Assembly (NCBI GenBank): GCA_028622995.1
Contig: JAJQJQ010000011.1
Span: 930,001 to 994,000, forward strand
Source of the DNA: Panagrolaimus kolymaensis
Lineage: Eukaryota; Nematoda; Chromadorea; Rhabditida; Panagrolaimidae
Direction of reading: 5' to 3'
Length of the DNA: 64,000 nucleotides
The notes under the pieces: model-generated
Told to the model about the DNA's origin: nothing
Databases searched by the model: none
Seen by the model: the letters and a program-made list of their open reading frames with translations, nothing else
Program-made: the position numbers and the translations under genes
In this document: positions 1 through 11,968 of the stretch, in pieces
Layout of the letters: each line of letters starts with the position of its first letter
Numbering within the stretch: the stretch's first letter is position 1

Positions 1-65
1 TAAAATAACCAAGTTTCAGATCGTGAATAAATTTTCTGAAAAAATAAATAACCGTTCCAAAGAGG

Positions 66-848
66 ATGGCGCCATCGACTCCATTAAAAGCAAGCTTCAT
101 CGTTCTTGTAATTCTTGCATTTCTTATTACCCTTGTTTCGCTTTTTACTCCTTCATGGAGAAAGCAGAATAATGGAGCATCGGAACAAAGCATTGGTTTA
201 GTCACTTATGATTGTGGAAATAATTATGGTCAAACTATGCAAATGGTTTGTCAACAAAGTTGGGGAGTAAGTAATTTTTTTTTATTAAACCACAAACAAT
301 CTCATGCTTATTACGAGGATTTCCGTTATGAAAAGTTAAAAAACATAAATTTATTTTTTGATTCAAGTTTCTTCTCAGAAAATTATGTCTTCCAGCTTAT
401 GATAATGTAAATCCTTTTTTTATAGAGCAAGCGTGGATACGAAAAAACTGCTCTTGGTTTTATGATCCTTGCAGCTATACTTGAAGTCATCACTATCATA
501 GCCGCAATCGCTACAATGAAATCCACCAGTCGAACTTTTATCATTGCACCAATTTTGGCCATTTTTGCTGCTATTTCTCTCGTTGTTGCATTTGCTGTTT
601 ATGCGGCAAAACTAAATGATAATTATAATAATAATGGACAATATGGTGGTATCCCTGGACAACCTTATGTTCCAGCAGTTCCACAACCTGGCAACCCTAA
701 TTCACAATATTCAATGCAAGGTGATTTCAGCCTTGGATATTCATATTGGCTTGCAGTTGTTGCATTTATTTTTATGCTAGTTTCAATTTTTGTTGGTTGC
801 ACTGCTGCCGCTCTTAGTGGAAGCAGTGGTTATCAAACTCGTGCTTAA
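66..848 (+). CDS. Clc-like (claudin/PMP22-like) four-TM membrane protein
   Basis: Two exons, 66-266 and 426-848, joined in phase 0 across a GTAAGT...TTATAG intron, give 207 residues. Four hydrophobic segments are visible: near residues 10-28, about 75-97, about 103-130 and about 177-200. The first extracellular loop has two cysteines (CGNN and MVCQQ), and the second is rich in Gly, Pro, Asn and Gln. This matches the nematode Clc-like family, small tetraspan proteins related to claudins/PMP22 that sit in the plasma membrane. Start at 66 is the first ATG and leads directly into TM1. AATAAA-like signals follow the stop. The exact physiological role cannot be read from the sequence. Confidence 0.78.
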
Positions 849-1364
849 ATATTTTATTTATGACATCACAAAAAAGAAAGAAAATAAAAATGCAATATTT
901 ATGTTTGTAAAAACCTTTTTTTCTCTGTAAATTTTATTTTAATCAGAATACTATGTATTTTTTATATATCTAAATAAATAACCTAAAAAGATAATAAAAA
1001 AAGAATATCTTTGATAACCAGTCTGCTATCAGATGGAGATAAACCGGCAAAAGAATTCTGAAACCATGCCATTATTGTAGATGCATTTTGAAGCAATGTT
1101 TTGAAAACAAATATGTTTATAATTACAGTTTCGATGCAATCTAGAAATCAAACTGAACATTTCTTCTTCTTTTTTATAAATCCTCAAACTAATATCATTC
1201 ATTTCTAACGCGGCCCGTTTCTCTTAATAAATGCAGATTAATGTCAAGGTCGGAAAAAGATTTAAAAAAACAAGAAGATATCACTTACGGTCATATTTTA
1301 AGAGAGGATAAATGTTGAGACTCATAGCTTTAAAACTTTTATAATTTTTAATGACTGTTGCGCT
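849..1364. other. Intergenic, no gene seen
   Basis: A/T-rich 3' flank and spacer. The first part holds AATAAA-type sequences likely to serve the upstream gene. I see no exon, RNA gene or repeat. Confidence 0.6.
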
Positions 1365-2199
1365 ATGAGCGGACTCTATTACTTAGTCATATTTATTATT
1401 TTTTCATCGAGTGCCACCGCATTTTCTCCAATATCATTGGATAATTTAGTCATGGAATTTCCAAATCACATTGAAGTGAGGAGATTATTAAATAACCCTT
1501 TTTTTAAAACTATTTCACAATAGCGCGTTTTAGATTCATCAATGTAGTTATAATCAAGCATATAATTGTTTTTTAAAAGGTAATAATAAAGCTAATTGCA
1601 CAGAATTATTAGAACGGAAGTTTGGTGCTCATCGAGGATCTTATTTTCTTGAAATGGGGAATAAATTATTGGATACTGGATGTGTTACTACTGATCGACT
1701 GAAAAAGTTAACAACCCATGTTCCAGCAATTATGGCACTTAAAGACATTGGAACTTTAGAAGAACAAGAAATTTTTTCAATGGAAATGGATAAATTTACG
1801 GAAATTGATAAAGATTATTCACTTTTAATTAGATCTTGTAAAATCCTTGCAATTCGATCTTGTTTTGCAAATAAACATCATTGTTTTATGAAATCACATT
1901 ACAAAGCCATTATCGAAATTTTCGATGTATGTTATTTTGAATCCGATAATCATGGAAAAAAGAAGCCAGCTTTAAATCAAAATTTCGATGATAAGGTATT
2001 TCCCAATTCTGTTATCCTTCCACAATCCACAACTTGGAAAACACCGATTTATACTACTCTCGCAACATTCTCATCTTCTTTGAATCAAGAACATGAGCTT
2101 TTAAAATCCATTGGACATCTTACACTTGATCAGTTGAAGAATATAAACAAATATGCACAAATTGATTTTGCTTTCAAAAAATTAATATGTGAAAAATAA
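1365..2199 (+). CDS. Secreted Cys-containing protein, family unknown
   Basis: Exons 1365-1475 and 1534-2199 join in phase 0 (intron GTGAGG...GTTTTAG, 58 nt) to give 258 residues. The N-terminus (MSGLYYLVIFIIFSSSATA) is a good signal peptide, so the product is probably secreted. The mature part is helical-looking, with several spaced cysteines (IHQCSYNQAYNCF, NKANCTE, GCVTT, RSCKIL, RSCFANKHHC, DVCYF). The Cys spacing recalls nematode DUF19/T20D4.11-like secreted proteins, but that is only a suggestion. No membrane anchor follows the signal peptide. Confidence 0.72.
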
Positions 2200-2765
2200 A
2201 CCGATATCTTATTTATCAAATCATATAAAAAAATGTTTGAATTAAAGCAAAAAAATAACATTTATTGAAGGTTTTGTTAATTTTGTAGCTATTAATAAAT
2301 AAATATTTTGTTGTTTCCATACAACACTTTAATTATTTCAAAATAAACAACTGTAAAGTTTCCTCAATAAATAAGAAAAGGTTAAAATGAATTAACAAAA
2401 ATAAGCAAAAATTGGATTAATCAAAAACTTGCCACTCTTAAATTGCAATCTTAATCCCAAGCTTCGTTATAAATTTAGATCTTTCTTTTGTGTATTGGTG
2501 TGTTAAACTTTTTATATTTTATCTTTTCTGTTTTCAAAATCAAAATCCCAACAAACTGCTAATATCTTTTTTATTATTTCTTTAAATTTTTAGGGTGGCA
2601 AATTTCAAGTTTGATTGTTTTTCACAACGAAACCACATGTCTTACAAAGAGATTTTATCCATATTTTTGTTATGTAATCACAATTTCTTCGTTCATTTTT
2701 TTTCTTTCCTCCATTTTCTCGACATACTTTCAATATATTGTATTAATCATTTTTCAGTGTAACAA
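2200..2765. other. Intergenic, probable 5' leader at right end
   Basis: A/T-rich spacer. A TTTTTCAG acceptor at about 2750-2757 lies just before the next ATG and could be a trans-splice site. No other feature was seen. Confidence 0.5.
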
Positions 2766-4015
2766 ATGCCGATTCTTAATCATGATATCCTTCTTGATAT
2801 CTTCATTGAATCAACCAAAACTGGTACTTCTCGTTCTCTCAGTAACTTTATGATGGCTGGTAAAGAAACGTTCAAGATTGCTTTAAATCATTTTTCTCAT
2901 GCCAAACGAGTATCTGTCCAAAATCAAAGATGTGGTATCAGTATTAAGCTCGCCGGTCCAGTAAGCTTTCTTTAAACATTCGATTTCTACATTCACTTCG
3001 TTTTTTTAGTATGGTAAATTTAAATACGAACCTATTTCGCATGATTTTGTATTGTTAAAACCTATTTTGGCTGTTGTTAGTTCATCAGTTGAAGAAATAG
3101 TTATTGATGGCAACTCTCGTTTGATCGAAAAGCACAAAGTTCTTCGCTACTTGCTGCAAAATTGTATCGTTTTTGGTTGTTTGTCAAATGTTAAATTTGG
3201 TTTTCAGGTCCAAAGAAACTGAAAATTAATAGAATACTTCCAAAATATTTGCGAAGTTTATTGAATCAATTTCAAGTTGAAAGCGTTGGTGTTTGTTTAA
3301 ATAGAATTGGTGTAATCCGTGTAAGTTTTTTAAAGCGATCAATTACTGGTAAACAGTTTATTAGTTAGTTGCCATCTCAAGGTTACGTTTCTCGAATTTT
3401 TAAAAACAACTTATCTTTTCAGTTGCCGTTTGCGATTCCTCAATCATGTGATCGTCTCCATCTCTATGGTATCTTCTTGGAAGAGTTCTTGCACCAAGTG
3501 TGCGATAACCCAACAAAGTTTGTTTTATTATGTCAATCTAAATAAACTCGTCAAACTTTTTAGGTTGCTTTTCCCTTATGTAAAAGAGCTTGTGATTGAT
3601 GCGAGAGTGGATGGTTTAGGTTTTAAAACTTGGAAATTGGGAGAATTATTTACTTTCATTTCTCAAAATTTCCCTTCGCTTGAATCAATGATTGTTACTC
3701 TCAGTTTAAATCGTTGCTATTGGTCTACAATTAAAACAACAGTTTTATATTTGCAACCAAATGGTTTCAATAAGCTAACTCTCAACGTTAAAGGAAAGAT
3801 TTGTGTGGATGCTAAACAGGTGTACTGTCACTTTGATAAAGTAAGAAGATTATTTTGCTTCGATTAATTTTACAATGGTTTTTTAGGTTCTTATCGATAC
3901 ACATGAAAAAAATTATATTAAAACTGATCGTGAATTCCAGCATATCGAAAAAAAATTTGAAATTGATAATGGATTATCCTTTGCTGCTTCTTTTTGTTTT
4001 ATTGATGATTACTGA
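2766..4015 (+). CDS. F-box-like protein
   Basis: Six exons were joined by splice motif and phase: 2766-2960, 3010-3163, 3208-3320, 3423-3517, 3564-3840 and 3887-4015, giving 320 residues. All introns are about 44-102 nt with GT...AG ends. The N-terminus (PILNHDILLDIFIES, then SLSNFMMAGKETFK) has the spacing of an F-box (LPxEll..If....L....vck.f). The rest is alternating Leu/Ile-rich and could be a divergent substrate-binding region. F-box proteins are substrate adaptors of SCF ubiquitin ligases; whether this one binds Skp1 is inferred from the motif alone. The ATG sits a few bases after a TTTTTCAG, fitting trans-splicing. Alternative: an unrelated nematode-specific family with a chance F-box-like start. 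Confidence 0.62.
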
Positions 4016-4557
4016 TTTTTGAGCGCTTTTATTTTGTAAAACTTTCATTTTTAAGTTTTGTTTGTGCATTTTCATTGTTCTTTTTTATTGTTGTAAATTT
4101 TATAAAATTGTTTTTGTAAAACTCTCACTATCATTCTGTTTAGTTTACGAATCACCACTAAGTACTACCTCCTGGTTAATACCAACATAATTAGCTTTCG
4201 GTTTATTATATTCGACCAATTTTTCGATGCAACATTAGAGGTTTTTTAATATTGCTCCAATATTCGCTAGTTAGTTTTTAGTTATTAACTTAAATATTTG
4301 TAAATAATTTTCTTTTAAATTAAACTTTTTTTTACCACAAAAAATAGCATTAACATTACTTCTTTATTCACTAAGAAAGAATGTAAAAGTTGAAAGACAA
4401 GATGTGAAAAGGATTGGTCTGAAAATCATAAAAGAGATTATGCTAATTCCAAGATATTATTTTTTATTTCGACACACTGATTTGCTTGTTAGTTTTTACG
4501 TTCTTTAGATCTCTTACTCACTGGCTGGTCGTTGACTTTGATGAAGAAAATATTTCA
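4016..4557. other. Intergenic, no gene seen
   Basis: T-rich 3' flank followed by A/T spacer. A CTTTAG acceptor near 4504-4509 precedes the next start codon and may be a trans-splice site. Confidence 0.5.
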
Positions 4558-5911
4558 ATGTTTAAAAATCTTTTCAAAGAATCCGTCAAATATATTACAA
4601 TTAAATATGATTCTCCAACAATGGTCTATCGTCCTGGTGATATTGTCAAAGGAAATGTAATCATGCAAATAGAAGAACCAATCAAAGCTCGACGTGTTGT
4701 GATTTATTTTGTTGGTGGTGCTCATACATATTGGACTGAACAACGTGGAAGTGGAGATCATTCTCATACTGTTGTACTTTCGGCTAATGAACATTATGTT
4801 AACTTTGAATCTCTCTTATGGCATGGAACTGAATTATCAGCTGGTATCTACGAATATCCCTTTGTCTTTCAACTTCCAGATGTACTTCCACCGAGCTTTG
4901 AAGGTTGATTTCTTTTTTTTTAAAGTTTTATTTTTTTAAAATGTGCTCTCTTTTAGGTGAATGGGGTGCAATTCGGTATTATGTTAGAGCAAAAATTGAT
5001 AGGCCATTAAAAATTGATGATGAAATATGTCATGTTTTCTCTGTAATTCCAACCAATAATTTGAACTTTATTCCAAATGCTGGTATTGGTGTGTCAATGG
5101 AAGCAGAACAAGAACTTGGCTGTTGTTGTAAAAGTGGCTTTGTTTATGGAATGGTTTGTTTTTTTGACCATTTATTTTGCTTTTTTCCAAAACCTACTAC
5201 TTTCGATTTTAGATATCAGTTTCTCAATGGGGTTATGTTCCTGGACAATGTATTTTAGTAACTGCTCAAATCCAAAATGATTCAACTGAAAATGTAACAA
5301 AAATTCAAACAAGATTATTTGAACATTCAAATTATACAGCATGTGAGTATATCGGTCGAATGGAAGTAAGAAACAACCATCAAGCTGTTTTTAATTATGT
5401 TGAAGATTTCATGGTATTTATTATTATAATTTTAAAACTTTATAATCCTCTTATAGGTACCACCAAAGAGTGCAAAAACATATACAAGAAAGTTTCGAAT
5501 ACCTGCTGTGTGTCCAACCTTCAACAATTGTTCCATTATTCAAGCTGTATATTATCTCAAGGTGTGTCTTTTTTTTATATGTGTGCACAAACCATTTTTT
5601 AGGTTAATATATCTACTTCATCTTTATGTGATGGTTCAATTGAACGATCAACACCTATTATTATTGGAACAATTCCTGTTGGCTTAAATGCTGTTGCAGA
5701 AAATGATCCAGAGGAAACATTGGTTAATTCCACCGCTAAAGCAAACCCATTCAAAGGTAAGAAATTCCAAATAAATTATTATATAATGTCTCATTTTTTA
5801 GGTACTCCTATTTATGTTCCCTCAGTTTTTGGTCCTGGAATACGTCATGGAAGTGATTCTCAAAGCAGTGGATTTATTCCAAAATACATTTACTATAAAG
5901 ATGCAGAATGA
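4558..5911 (+). CDS. Arrestin domain-containing protein (alpha-arrestin)
   Basis: Six exons, 4558-4903, 4957-5153, 5213-5413, 5457-5561, 5603-5756 and 5802-5911, keep phase throughout and give 370 residues. The arrestin-N fold is recognisable from YRPGDIVKGNV, then the WTE segment, YEYPFVFQLPDVLPPSFEG and the following EWGAIRYYVRA, a typical alpha-arrestin signature. An arrestin-C domain follows (SGFVYGM-ISVSQWGYVPGQCILVTAQIQN). Alpha-arrestins act in the cytoplasm as adaptors that recruit HECT ubiquitin ligases to membrane cargo. I do not see clear PPxY motifs in the C-terminal tail, so ligase recruitment is uncertain. ATG 4558 gives an N-terminus of normal family length. Confidence 0.88.
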
Positions 5912-6270
5912 TGCTCGGATAATTGTGATGCAGAATGATCATCGCTTATTGTATGTAATATGTGTTTTTTGTATGTATGTTTGAAATAAAAAGATTTTAT
6001 TTGATAAAGCTTGTTAAATACATTGGGCAATGCAAAAAGATCCCACGCTTATGGAATGAAGGTACAATGCTCTAATCTTTTGTCTTTTTTTCTACAATTT
6101 TTGATTTAATGCAAAAAAGCTTTCAATGGAAAGTAACTGTGCTGTCCCTCTATTGTTTTTTTATTTTTAATTTTTACATCCTCTGCATATTTAGTTGAAT
6201 AGTTAAAGAATCTCAAAAATTGCGCAAATTGAAGCTGATTTCTATAGCGAGGATTAATACTTGTTTACGT
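5912..6270. other. Convergent 3' flanks, no gene seen
   Basis: Region between the arrestin stop (+) and the helicase-like stop (-). It contains an AATAAA near 5986 for the plus-strand gene. Nothing else was recognised. Confidence 0.55.
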
Positions 6271-8230
6271 TTATAATTCAAAAATAATTTTTTTAATTTT
6301 AACATTAGATAATTTAAAGTTTTCAATTTTCTCGTTTGCTGCTTGAATATTTGAGAGCCTGTCAAAAATGGAAAAACAATATCCAATTGTTTCTTCTTTT
6401 AAAATTCCAACATCCGTGATTACTCCATTATCTTGTGGTTTGCTGCATATAAAAATATTAGTATTTTCATTAGATAAATTGCCAATAACCATCCATGCAT
6501 CCAATTCACTAACTGCTTTAGCATGATCAATAAAAATATGGGAAAAATAATTTTTGGGAGATGAAAATTTGGATGCTAATTTTGGTGCAATGCCAAGTGT
6601 ACAAAAAATTAAACTATATGCAGATAAATCTTCAATGTCGCATAATTTTTTTGTATGTTCTTTTAAGTCTTCTCGACATTCAATGTGGAATGTAACTATT
6701 CGAATAAATGGAAACGCCAAATTTTTTGTTCTCGTAGTTTCTAAATATCTTAAAAATATTTCTTCTAAATCACTATTTGATGGCGCACAAACAAGTATCG
6801 GATTATCATTATTTAATTGGATATTATAAATTATTCGTATAAAACCACTTCCTTCTCTCCCATTTGAATGCAAAATATTAACATTTGGAGATTTTCTAAT
6901 CTTTGACAATACACAAAGCTTCACTAACATTGCTTCATTATTTGCAATTGATTCAATCCCTCTTCGTCTATGCTTTGATTGTTCAACATTTGGAAACATT
7001 GTAACTTTAAAATTTTTCCAATCTTTTATAGTATTTGTTGTTCGAGAGGTGCCTCTAGATCGAAGAACCAAATAATTAAGTCCATAATCGATAATGACGC
7101 ACAGAAGCCATTCTGAGTTGGAACAGTTGGTTGTAATAAGAACTTTAGTTTTCTCTTTTCTAATCTCATTTGAATAACTAATACTTTTTTCATTGGTTTG
7201 AATTATAATATCTTTTTCAAAATCTTTGAAATTTAGAGAGTCACGACAAAAATTTCCATTAATAATTATACCCTTTTTTGATTGAAACTAAAAAAATACG
7301 TTTTTTTAGATGGCCTTTTTATTAAAGTATTTATTCGTATCAAACATATTGATAGCTTTCATAAATATCTATCATGGTTTTCACTCCAAAGTAATCCACA
7401 TAGTTTTGAAGATCAAGGAAACAAAAAGAAAAATTAATTTTACTTACGTAATCATGCACTCTGGTTAAGGACAACTGAACATATAATTTTTCAACAATGT
7501 CTCTATTTAATTTGGTTAATAATTCCGGATAATTCTTTGACAAGTAAGAAATTGTTAATTGAAAATGCCCTGGAATATCAGCCACAATTGAAAGTATAAT
7601 ATTTTTGTAAAATGTTTCGTCGTATTTACGCGTAACAATATTAGTAATTTTAGATATATTTTTATTGATAACATTTTGGACCTCTGAATTCGAACATTCC
7701 GATATTAGGCTATAAGATGTTTCGTCATTCGTTGAAATGTCTAAATTTTTTTCGAATGGTTCAGGCGATTTCGAATTATTTATTTTAAAGTTTTCAAGTT
7801 TTAAAGAAGGATTTAAGCTATCAGTTGATGGACATCTTATTGAATCATCTTGAAATAACAATCGCTTTCTTTCCATATGTTCTTTATTAATTTTAGCTTT
7901 GATTAAAATATTTTCCGCATTTATCATGGCTTCAATATATCCAGTTTTGTCATTTTCACAATTACCTCTTTGTAAAATTTCCAAATTTTTCTTTTTCAAT
8001 GAATCAACTTCGGTATCCACAATATTATCTAATATTTTACGAAGCTCAACCATTTTTTGCAATAAATTTTCGATTGTTTTAATATCGCTTTCATATATGC
8101 ATTCTAATTGCAATAATTGAACATAACTAATATCGCAGGTATCACAAAAAATTTTGTTTCCTAAAATATTTGTAGCTTTTTCCAAATATTGTTGAAGCAG
8201 TTCCATTTCATATTGCTGCGTTAAGGTCAT
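6271..8230 (-). CDS. Degenerate UPF1/MOV10-like SF1 helicase-related protein
   Basis: Two exons, 7346-8230 and 6271-7287, join in phase 0 (58-nt intron) to give about 633 residues. The first 300 residues are charged and coiled-coil-like. The second half carries a recognisable SF1 RecA1 core: a motif Ia-like ILVCAPSNSDLEE, then AYSLIFCTLGIAPKLA, then a motif II-like HIFIDHAKAVSELD. The Walker A equivalent reads NGREGSGF, with no Lys, and motif II has DH in place of DE. The protein stops about 80 residues after motif II, so the second RecA domain with motifs IV-VI is absent. ATP hydrolysis is therefore unlikely. A GTAAGT at about 7442-7447 (-) might mark one more intron that I could not close. 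It could be a pseudo-helicase or a decaying gene. Confidence 0.6.
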
Positions 8231-10682
8231 TGTCAAAGGTGAATAATAAAGTTGTATAAGATATGACGATTACTTCTTTACGACTTCATTTATAAAATTA
8301 TACCAAATACGTCGTTGTCATGCCAACATTTCTTTTTACAGAATTTTTTTGGAGCGTTCAAAACACATCTTCAGACAAAAAAAATTACGTTTTTTAGTTG
8401 GTGCTTGTGTAAAAAAAAATGTTGTAATTTTGCAAAAAAGTTAACAATTTTTGTGACTCAACTCATCAGTAAATTTCCGCTGACAATGCAGTAATTTGGT
8501 TGTACTTGAAACTATGAGTGTAAAAACTAAATAAATTTTCAAAAAAAAAACTATTGCAAATTTAAAAAGCATAAGAATGCGCTTCATTCATTCACGTAAA
8601 AGCAGATAAGTGGCAGAATGGTGGAAATAAAAAAAACTATGCAGCTTCTTTGATTGTTATTTTTGTTTATATTTTTTTTGTGAAAAGTCTGGTCGATTTT
8701 CATACATTGTAAAAGAAAAAATGGGAAAAAATTATCAATATTTTAATGAACGAGAAGTAATCCAAAAAATATATCGGTTACTTTCTGACGACTATCAGTT
8801 TTTTTTTAATTACGAAAATGTAACCATATTTTTTTAAACCTTTTTTTCATTGTTCTTTCGCTTCTTCTAGCGTTCTTTCCTTTCTGATTTTTTTGTTTTT
8901 TTGGTTAAAAATCGGGGGTGGTACAAACAAAAAAAGAAGATAAAAACCCTTTTTGCGTCATATCTTTTTTATCTCTCTCAGCTTTTTGAAGGGAGAAACA
9001 AAACCTTTTTATTCCATCCCAGCTGGCAGCTAGCGATGTGCCAGTATATTCATTCGTTTATAGGATCAATCATTTTGTTGAAACAAAAACGAACGAGAAG
9101 GGAGGAAAAAAAGAAACTGAAAAAGCAAAACGATGAGACAAGCAAAAAAGTGGAGAGAGCTGAAAAGGAAAAAAGAACTCATCATCAAATTATTTTTTGT
9201 TCACACCTTTGATCGAAGATATTTTTTATTTATGAAATTTAATAACCTCATGTTTTATGGGTAAATTTTAAAAAGAAGTTCTTGGCCTGTGTTTTGAGTT
9301 GAGTTGTAAAATTTTAGCTCAAAAAAGCTTACAAAAAGTTTAAAAAGTTTTATTTAACTAAAACAAAAAAAGTTTTTGAAATGAACCAGACTGATTTTTG
9401 AGTGGATCATCATCTTTTAGTGACATCAACACAATTTCATCCCATTCACTAATCGTTTAAAAAAAATAAAACTACGAAGCTTCTCATTCATCTTTTAGAA
9501 CGGATTTTTTCCCACATTTTTTTTATCACGAAAGATTGTACTAATAATTAAGAAAGTTTCAGTAATTTTTTTTAATTTTAATTTTTCTATGGATCTTCGA
9601 GAATATTTTTTTAACGGTCATTTAACGCATATATTACGAATGTGTTCTTTTCTTTTTTAAACCAAAACTTTTTTTGTTTGTTTGTTACGTTTTTGCGGAG
9701 GAGGAAATTTTTTGTTGTTGGTGGTGGAATGTCAAAAGTTTACTTTATTTTTTCATATTTTTTTATAATATTATCGGTCAGTACTTGAGTATTTAAAAAA
9801 AATTTAAATGCAAAAGCGTAATTGACCTTTGATTTAATATAATTGCAACTAAACAGCTTGAAAAGATTATTTTATTTTTTATTTTCATTTTTTTTCTTGG
9901 AAAATTTTAGAAGTTAGCTTTTCTAAAATTATTTTTGAACGTTAAAAATTTTTTGTGTTTTTATTGTTTGCTGACAAGAAAAGAAACATGATGTTTTGAT
10001 TTATTTTTATAGTCGACTGACTTAGACTTATCCTTTGACATGATTAAATCGTTTTACCGTAGTTTTTTTTTGTTGGAAATGACAAAAAAAGCTTTTGATG
10101 CTTTATTTTTCGTTTTGTTATTTTAATCAAAGAAACTGATTCACCATGTTTTAAATAAATATTTTTTGATTTTTTTTATAAAACAACAATTTCTTTCAAA
10201 AACTTTTTGATTAAAAAAACACTTCCTGACCCTTACCAAACCATATATCACTGAGAGATAGAAGTTAATTTTAATTTTTTAATTTTCTCAACATTTATTT
10301 ACGCTTTTCACGTTTAACTCGAAAATCAATTAATTCATCAAACAACTGCCCTAGCTTGTTTCTTGATTGTTCATTGATGAAAAAAAAGATTTGATTAAGA
10401 TTTATGACCTACAATTTTTTTAACTAATTAATCACAAACGTTGCAATTTGCAAAAATAAAAAATAAATAAAGTAAACTAGACATTTCAATTTTTTTTTAT
10501 ATTTGAAACTTATGTATGTTTATCCTTTGAACTTTATTCTTTTTTTCGACCAAAAACATTTTCAAACAAAAGCTTTTTCTTTATTTAACTTTAAAATATT
10601 TTTTTGTTGCTTAGAGTCTTTTGTAAAAAAGAGGATGCGTCGGTTATTTTTAAGTTTTGTTTTATTTTTTCTTTTCTTGCAG
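8231..10682. other. Long A/T-rich region, no supported exon
   Basis: About 2.4 kb of homopolymer-rich DNA between the helicase start (-) and the first phosphatase exon candidate. It may hold the promoter and unseen 5' exons of the phosphatase gene, because the exon at 10683 opens out of phase with a start codon. No tRNA, repeat or convincing ORF was found. Confidence 0.45.
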
Positions 10683-10735
10683 AGCTAAAGCTTCCGTCGA
10701 TCTTAATGCTATTTCTATTGATGAGACTGAAGCAG
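10683..10735 (+). CDS. Candidate upstream exon of the tandem PTP gene
   Basis: A 53-nt stretch between a good acceptor (CTTTTCTTGCAG) and a donor (GCAG|GTTGG). One frame encodes AKASVDLNAISIDETEA and ends in phase 1, the phase needed to enter the common exon at 23253. It has no ATG and opens in phase 2, so it would need a preceding exon that I could not find. It may belong to a longer, perhaps receptor-type, isoform. The evidence is only splice motifs, coding-like composition and phase. Confidence 0.35.
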
Positions 10736-11476
10736 GTTGGAGGCTTTTGTTTGCGCATCTTTACTTCGATTTTTATCTATTTTTTTACTCTATCCTCAAT
10801 CAACAAAGTTCATGTCCCTTTCTTTTTCATTCATTCTTCCCTCCTGCAAAAAAATCCTCTCACATTTTTTTTCTTTTCAAAAAGTACTTTAAAAAATGAT
10901 TTGCTTTATCGACTGAATGAATCATAAATGATTGCTTCTTAACACAGTTGTTATAATAAAAAAACACAAAGTTTGGGTATGGTTTTTGATTTTTTTAATC
11001 GTTAGTTGTGAAAAAAGTCTTGTAAAAAATGTTGAACCTTTTTTAGTATATTAGTTATAAATATCCGTGATGGGATTAATCGCCTTTTCTTTCTAAAGTT
11101 TTTATAGTTTTTCATAATTTTTTAAAACTTTCTTTTAAATTTTTTGCTTCCTGAAATATTATGTTTGAGAATGTTACAATATTTATCTCTTTATCGTTTT
11201 GTATATTTATAGCTTGTTTTTTAAATAATTTTTATAAATATTTTAAAGCATATTTAAATAATTTATTCAACTTTGTTTTTCACATTTTGAAGATAATTTT
11301 TTCTTATATGCGTTTCCCAAACAAAAAAAATCCATATTTATTACAACGTGATTTTTTGTACCAATTTACTGCTTGCTAGTTTTTTTCTGCTTGCCATTTA
11401 TAAAACAATAATTTATTTCCCCGTTTGATCTATTATTTATTCCAAATTTTTCTAATTTTTATAGCTGCAAAGGAAA

Positions 11477-11968
11477 ATGATTCCACGAAACAGCGATGTT
11501 GAATTTACATTGGATGGTTCATCAATTATGCGGCCCGAAGGAGTTAAACCTCGAGCATTTATGCAATCAGATGGTGATTTTACACCAACGATGGAGAGAA
11601 GAAAATCTCGAGTATCATCTAAAAGTGCTGCATATGTTAAACGTGATAGCTCACATGCTTCCTCGGTAGTTAGAAGGATGTCAAAGGGTCGTACAACATC
11701 CTTAAATGAAAACATCTGGAAGGGCACAACCACCACTGCATCCACAACATCCGATATTCCAGATCACTTAAAACCTAAACGAACTCAAACTCAACCAGGC
11801 TTGAGATCAATGTTATATGGATTAACAATGAAAATGTAAGTTTTTATATTTTTTATTTCCATTTTTTAAGATGAAAACTAAAATGTTGCAATTAAATGTA
11901 AAAAATTCCAAAATTTTTAAGGGAACGCGAAGCTGCCGCAGAACGAAAACTACTAAATCGTCAAAAAA
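11477..11968 (+). CDS. Alternative first exons of the tandem PTP (isoform MIPRNS)
   Basis: Exon 11477-11835 starts MIPRNSDVEF, and a small second exon 11922-11968 (EREAAAERKLLNRQK) follows in phase. The unit ends in phase 1, matching the common PTP exon at 23253. About 134 residues are rich in Ser, Thr, Arg and Lys (for example RRKSRVSSKSAAYVKR), look disordered, and include likely basophilic kinase sites. There is no signal peptide or TM. A TTTTATAG lies about 12 nt before the ATG, a possible trans-splice acceptor. The choice between this and the other first exons would be made by promoter use. Confidence 0.62.

Noticed and set aside
8901..9212. 103-residue Lys-rich ORF
   Set aside because: Composition is explained by A-rich DNA; no splice context, signal or family resemblance.
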